A program made the translations under genes and the position numbers. A model generated the notes under the pieces. The model did no database searches and was not told the origin of the DNA. It was given only the letters and a program-made list of their open reading frames with translations. Positions 5,384 to 7,886 of a DNA stretch of 7,886 bases are shown here, in pieces (position 1 is the first letter of the stretch; every line of letters begins with the position of its first letter). This DNA is from an uncultured Spirochaetales bacterium (GTDB lineage: Bacteria; UBP6; UBA1177), in the NCBI GenBank assembly GCA_902780365.1, contig CACZFE010000164.1:1-7886 (forward strand). The letters are read 5' to 3'.

Positions 5384-6232
5384 ATGACTGAGGAAGAAAA
5401 AAGATTCAGCGAAGAATTGAGAGACAATGGCGGAGCGATCGAAATCGACGAAAATCTCGCCGACAGCGGAAGCGATCTTCAGGCACTCGCTGACGAACTC
5501 GGCGGTGAAACCGAAAAGGCGAAGAAAAAACACTTCTTCAACAAGTTCGGCGGCAAGGAAAAAGACCATAAGCTCGTGAAAGAACTCGAGGAAAAGGTCG
5601 CAAAAGTTGAGGAACAGCTGAAACTTAAAGACGATAGAATCGCAGAACTTGAAAGCAGTGTAAAATCGCTCGTTGCGGAGAACAGAAACCAGAAAACGAG
5701 GATCGAAAACGAGTTCCGTTCCAAAATCAAATTTGCGGTTGAGGATTTCTTCAAGGATTTCATAACTGTAAAGGATGATTTCGACAAAGCTATGGAGTTT
5801 ATTCCGAAGAATGAAGAGTCTGAAAACAACCCTTTCATTCAAGGGATAAAGAACCTCGGCGCGAAATTCGACAATATCTGCAACAAGCACGGTCTGGTGT
5901 GCATAAGCAGCATCGGAGAGAAGTTCGATCCCTCGATCCATCAGGCGATGAGCATGATCAACGTCGACGGAAAAGAGGCTAACGAAATCGTTGCCGAGTA
6001 TGTAAAGTGCTACAAACTGCACGACAGAGTAATACGACCGGCGATGGTTGTCGTTGCAAGCGGAATTCCGGCGACAAAACCGGAAGAGCCGGAAACTGAA
6101 GAAACTGCTGAATCAACGGAACAGGCTGAAGCAGAGGAAAATAAAGTTGAAGAACAGCCGGAAACGACCGCAGAAAATGCGGAAAATGTTTCCGAAACTG
6201 CTGAAAATAATGAAGAAAACGGTAATTGTTAA
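5384..6232 (+). CDS. grpE: GrpE, nucleotide-exchange factor of DnaK
   Basis: GrpE is a cytoplasmic homodimer that releases ADP from DnaK and so resets the chaperone cycle. This 282-residue protein shows the family order: an acidic, disordered start (1-45); a basic stretch and long coiled coil (about 58-115, KELEEKVAKVEEQLKLKDDR); the four-helix region (about 118-160, FFKDFITVKDDFDKAM); and the C-terminal beta domain (about 165-226), with GEKFDPSIHQAM and the family-typical HDRVIRPAMVVVA. Beyond residue 226, where most GrpE proteins end, there is an extra tail of about 55 residues dominated by Glu, Thr, Ala and Asn. The start at 5384 follows GGAGG at 5375-5379; an upstream GTG at 5318 lies in the promoter region and has no such site. 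dnaK follows after 20 bases, so the two are cotranscribed. Confidence 0.96.
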   Translation: MTEEEKRFSEELRDNGGAIEIDENLADSGSDLQALADELGGETEKAKKKHFFNKFGGKEKDHKLVKELEEKVAKVEEQLKLKDDRIAELESSVKSLVAENRNQKTRIENEFRSKIKFAVEDFFKDFITVKDDFDKAMEFIPKNEESENNPFIQGIKNLGAKFDNICNKHGLVCISSIGEKFDPSIHQAMSMINVDGKEANEIVAEYVKCYKLHDRVIRPAMVVVASGIPATKPEEPETEETAESTEQAEAEENKVEEQPETTAENAENVSETAENNEENGNC

Positions 6233-6252
6233 CATTATAATTGGAGGAAATC

Positions 6253-7886
6253 ATGGGAAAAGTTATCGGTATTGACCTTGGTACGACCAACAGCTGTGTA
6301 AGTATCATGGAAGGCGGAGAGCCTAAGGTCATCGCAAATTCGGAAGGTTCAAGGACCACTCCGAGTATCGTAGCGTTCACGGACAAAGGCGAGAGACTGG
6401 TCGGACAGCTTGCAAAAAGACAGTCGATCACGAACCCGCAGAGAACTCTTTACTCAATCAAAAGACTTATCGGAAGAAAGTACGAGGCTGCCGAAGTCAT
6501 GAAGATGAAATCGGTCGTTCCGTTCCAGATCATCAAGGCTGCAAACGGCGACGCGTGGGTAAAAATCGAAGACAAGGAGTACAGCCCGCAGCAGATCTCG
6601 GCTATGGTCCTCAGCAAAATGAAAGAAACTGCTGAAGAATACCTCGGCGAGAAAGTAACCGATGCAGTCATCACGGTTCCTGCTTACTTCAACGACTCTC
6701 AGAGACAGGCTACGAAAGATGCCGGCAAAATCGCAGGACTCAACGTTCTCCGTATCATAAACGAGCCTACCGCTGCAGCGCTTGCTTACGGCGTTGACAA
6801 CAAAGGAAAGGATATGAAGATCGCGGTTTACGACTTGGGCGGCGGAACATTCGATATCTCGATCCTTGAACTCGGCGACGGTGTTTTCGAAGTCCTTTCG
6901 ACAAACGGTGATACATTCCTGGGCGGCGAGGATTTCGACCAGAGAATAATCGAATTCCTTGTAAACGAGTTCAAGAAAGACCAGGGAATCGACCTTTCGA
7001 ACGACCCGATGGCGCTTCAGAGACTCAAAGAAGCTGCGGAAAAAGCAAAACACGAGCTTTCTTCGACAATGGAGACAAACATCAACCTTCCGTTCATCAC
7101 TGCTGACGCAACAGGCCCGAAACACCTCAACATCACGATGTCGAGAGCTAAACTTGAGAGCCTTGTCGAAGACCTTGCGAGGAAGACTCTTGAGCCGTGC
7201 AGAAAGGTTCTTGCAGATGCTAAACTTACCGTCAATGACATCGACGAAGTCATCATGGTCGGCGGTATGACACGTATGCCGATAGTCCAGAGACTCGTAA
7301 AAGAGTTCTTCCAGAAAGAGCTCCACAAAGGTGTCAACCCCGATGAAGTCGTTGCTATCGGTGCGGCGATCCAGGGCGGCGTTCTGAAAGGCGATGTAAA
7401 GGATATTCTTCTTCTCGATGTAACTCCGCTTTCACTCGGTATCGAGACGCTGGGCGGTGTTTTCACGAAACTTATCCCGAGAAACACCACGATCCCGACC
7501 AAGAAAACAGAGATCTTCTCGACCGCGGTCGACAACCAGCCGGGCGTTCAGATCAGGGTCTTCCAGGGCGAAAGAACGATAGCCAACGAGAACAAGCTTC
7601 TGGGCGAATTCGAACTTAAGGACATTCCGCCGGCTCCGAGAGGTATTCCGAAAATCGAAGTAAGTTTCGATATCGATGCCAACGGTATCCTCAACGTCAG
7701 CGCGAAAGACCTTGGAACGAACAAAGAGAACAAGATCGTCATCAAGGCAGGAAGCGGACTCAGCGACGAAGAGATCGAGAGAATGGTCAACGAAGCCGAG
7801 AAAAACAAAGAGGAAGATGAGAGAAGAAGAAAACTCATCGAGACCAAGAACAATGCGGAACAGTTGATCTACACGACCGAAAAATC
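6253..7886 (+). CDS. dnaK: DnaK (Hsp70) chaperone, 3' end outside window
   Basis: This is an ATP-driven chaperone of unfolded proteins that works with DnaJ and GrpE in the cytoplasm. The frame is open from ATG 6253 (GGAGG at 6243-6247) through 544 codons to the window edge. The nucleotide-binding domain shows the phosphate-1 loop IDLGTTNS (7-14), catalytic Lys70 in SIKRLIGR, NEPTAAALAYG, the phosphate-2 loop DLGGGTFD (194-201) and the adenosine motif VGGMTRMP. The linker DILLLDV (384-390) leads into the substrate-binding beta domain; the helical lid is cut off after EQLIYTTEK, with roughly the last 90-100 residues missing. The segment around VVPFQIIKAANGDAWVKI is the insertion typical of Gram-negative DnaK. 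It lies 20 bases after grpE. dnaJ often follows but would be outside the window. Confidence 0.98.
   Translation, partial: MGKVIGIDLGTTNSCVSIMEGGEPKVIANSEGSRTTPSIVAFTDKGERLVGQLAKRQSITNPQRTLYSIKRLIGRKYEAAEVMKMKSVVPFQIIKAANGDAWVKIEDKEYSPQQISAMVLSKMKETAEEYLGEKVTDAVITVPAYFNDSQRQATKDAGKIAGLNVLRIINEPTAAALAYGVDNKGKDMKIAVYDLGGGTFDISILELGDGVFEVLSTNGDTFLGGEDFDQRIIEFLVNEFKKDQGIDLSNDPMALQRLKEAAEKAKHELSSTMETNINLPFITADATGPKHLNITMSRAKLESLVEDLARKTLEPCRKVLADAKLTVNDIDEVIMVGGMTRMPIVQRLVKEFFQKELHKGVNPDEVVAIGAAIQGGVLKGDVKDILLLDVTPLSLGIETLGGVFTKLIPRNTTIPTKKTEIFSTAVDNQPGVQIRVFQGERTIANENKLLGEFELKDIPPAPRGIPKIEVSFDIDANGILNVSAKDLGTNKENKIVIKAGSGLSDEEIERMVNEAEKNKEEDERRRKLIETKNNAEQLIYTTEK

Noticed and set aside
5297..6022. 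A 241-codon minus-strand frame opposite grpE
   Set aside because: It is antisense to grpE, with a Phe/Leu-rich product expected from reversed GAA and AAA codons, and it would cover the grpE promoter.
6454..7326. A 290-codon minus-strand frame opposite dnaK
   Set aside because: It is wholly antisense to the strongly conserved dnaK coding frame and has composition-driven, meaningless protein content; it is a shadow.

Overview
The window looks like chromosomal DNA of a diderm (Gram-negative) bacterium. Two lipoprotein signal peptides are present, and the DnaK carries the N-terminal-lobe insertion that is typical of Gram-negative Hsp70s and absent from most Gram-positive ones. Acidic D/E/T-rich linkers followed by EGF-like and DUF1566 (Lcl_C) domains, together with the style of the DnaK, remind me of Myxococcota and other former deltaproteobacteria. 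That placement is an impression from family knowledge, not a result.

Layout. At the left edge (1-459) three short, overlapping plus-strand reading frames run one into the next: the tail of an unrecognised gene, a ~75-residue protein, and a gene that begins with a near-ideal ribosome binding site but stops after 24 codons. This looks like the end of a small-protein operon whose last gene is truncated. Convergent to it is osmC (498-917, minus), with its own promoter. From 5163 down to 1115 on the minus strand lies a two-gene operon of paralogous, cysteine-rich surface lipoproteins. The first gene is intact (411 residues). The second is about 930 residues long but is split by a one-base frameshift just after its signal peptide and acidic linker. 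Both are built from the same kit: lipobox, acidic spacer, EGF-like Cys repeats, a short Cys/FYGQD leader, then paired Lcl_C domains. The second protein carries the kit twice.

A 220-base divergent intergenic region (5164-5383) has plausible sigma70-type promoters on both strands. The plus-strand one drives grpE (5384-6232) and dnaK (6253 to the window end, incomplete). GrpE is the nucleotide-exchange factor for DnaK, so this is a standard chaperone operon. GrpE has an unusual acidic C-terminal tail. The best candidate for something little described is the modular EGF/Lcl_C lipoprotein pair; I see no defence system, mobile element, CRISPR array or RNA gene.
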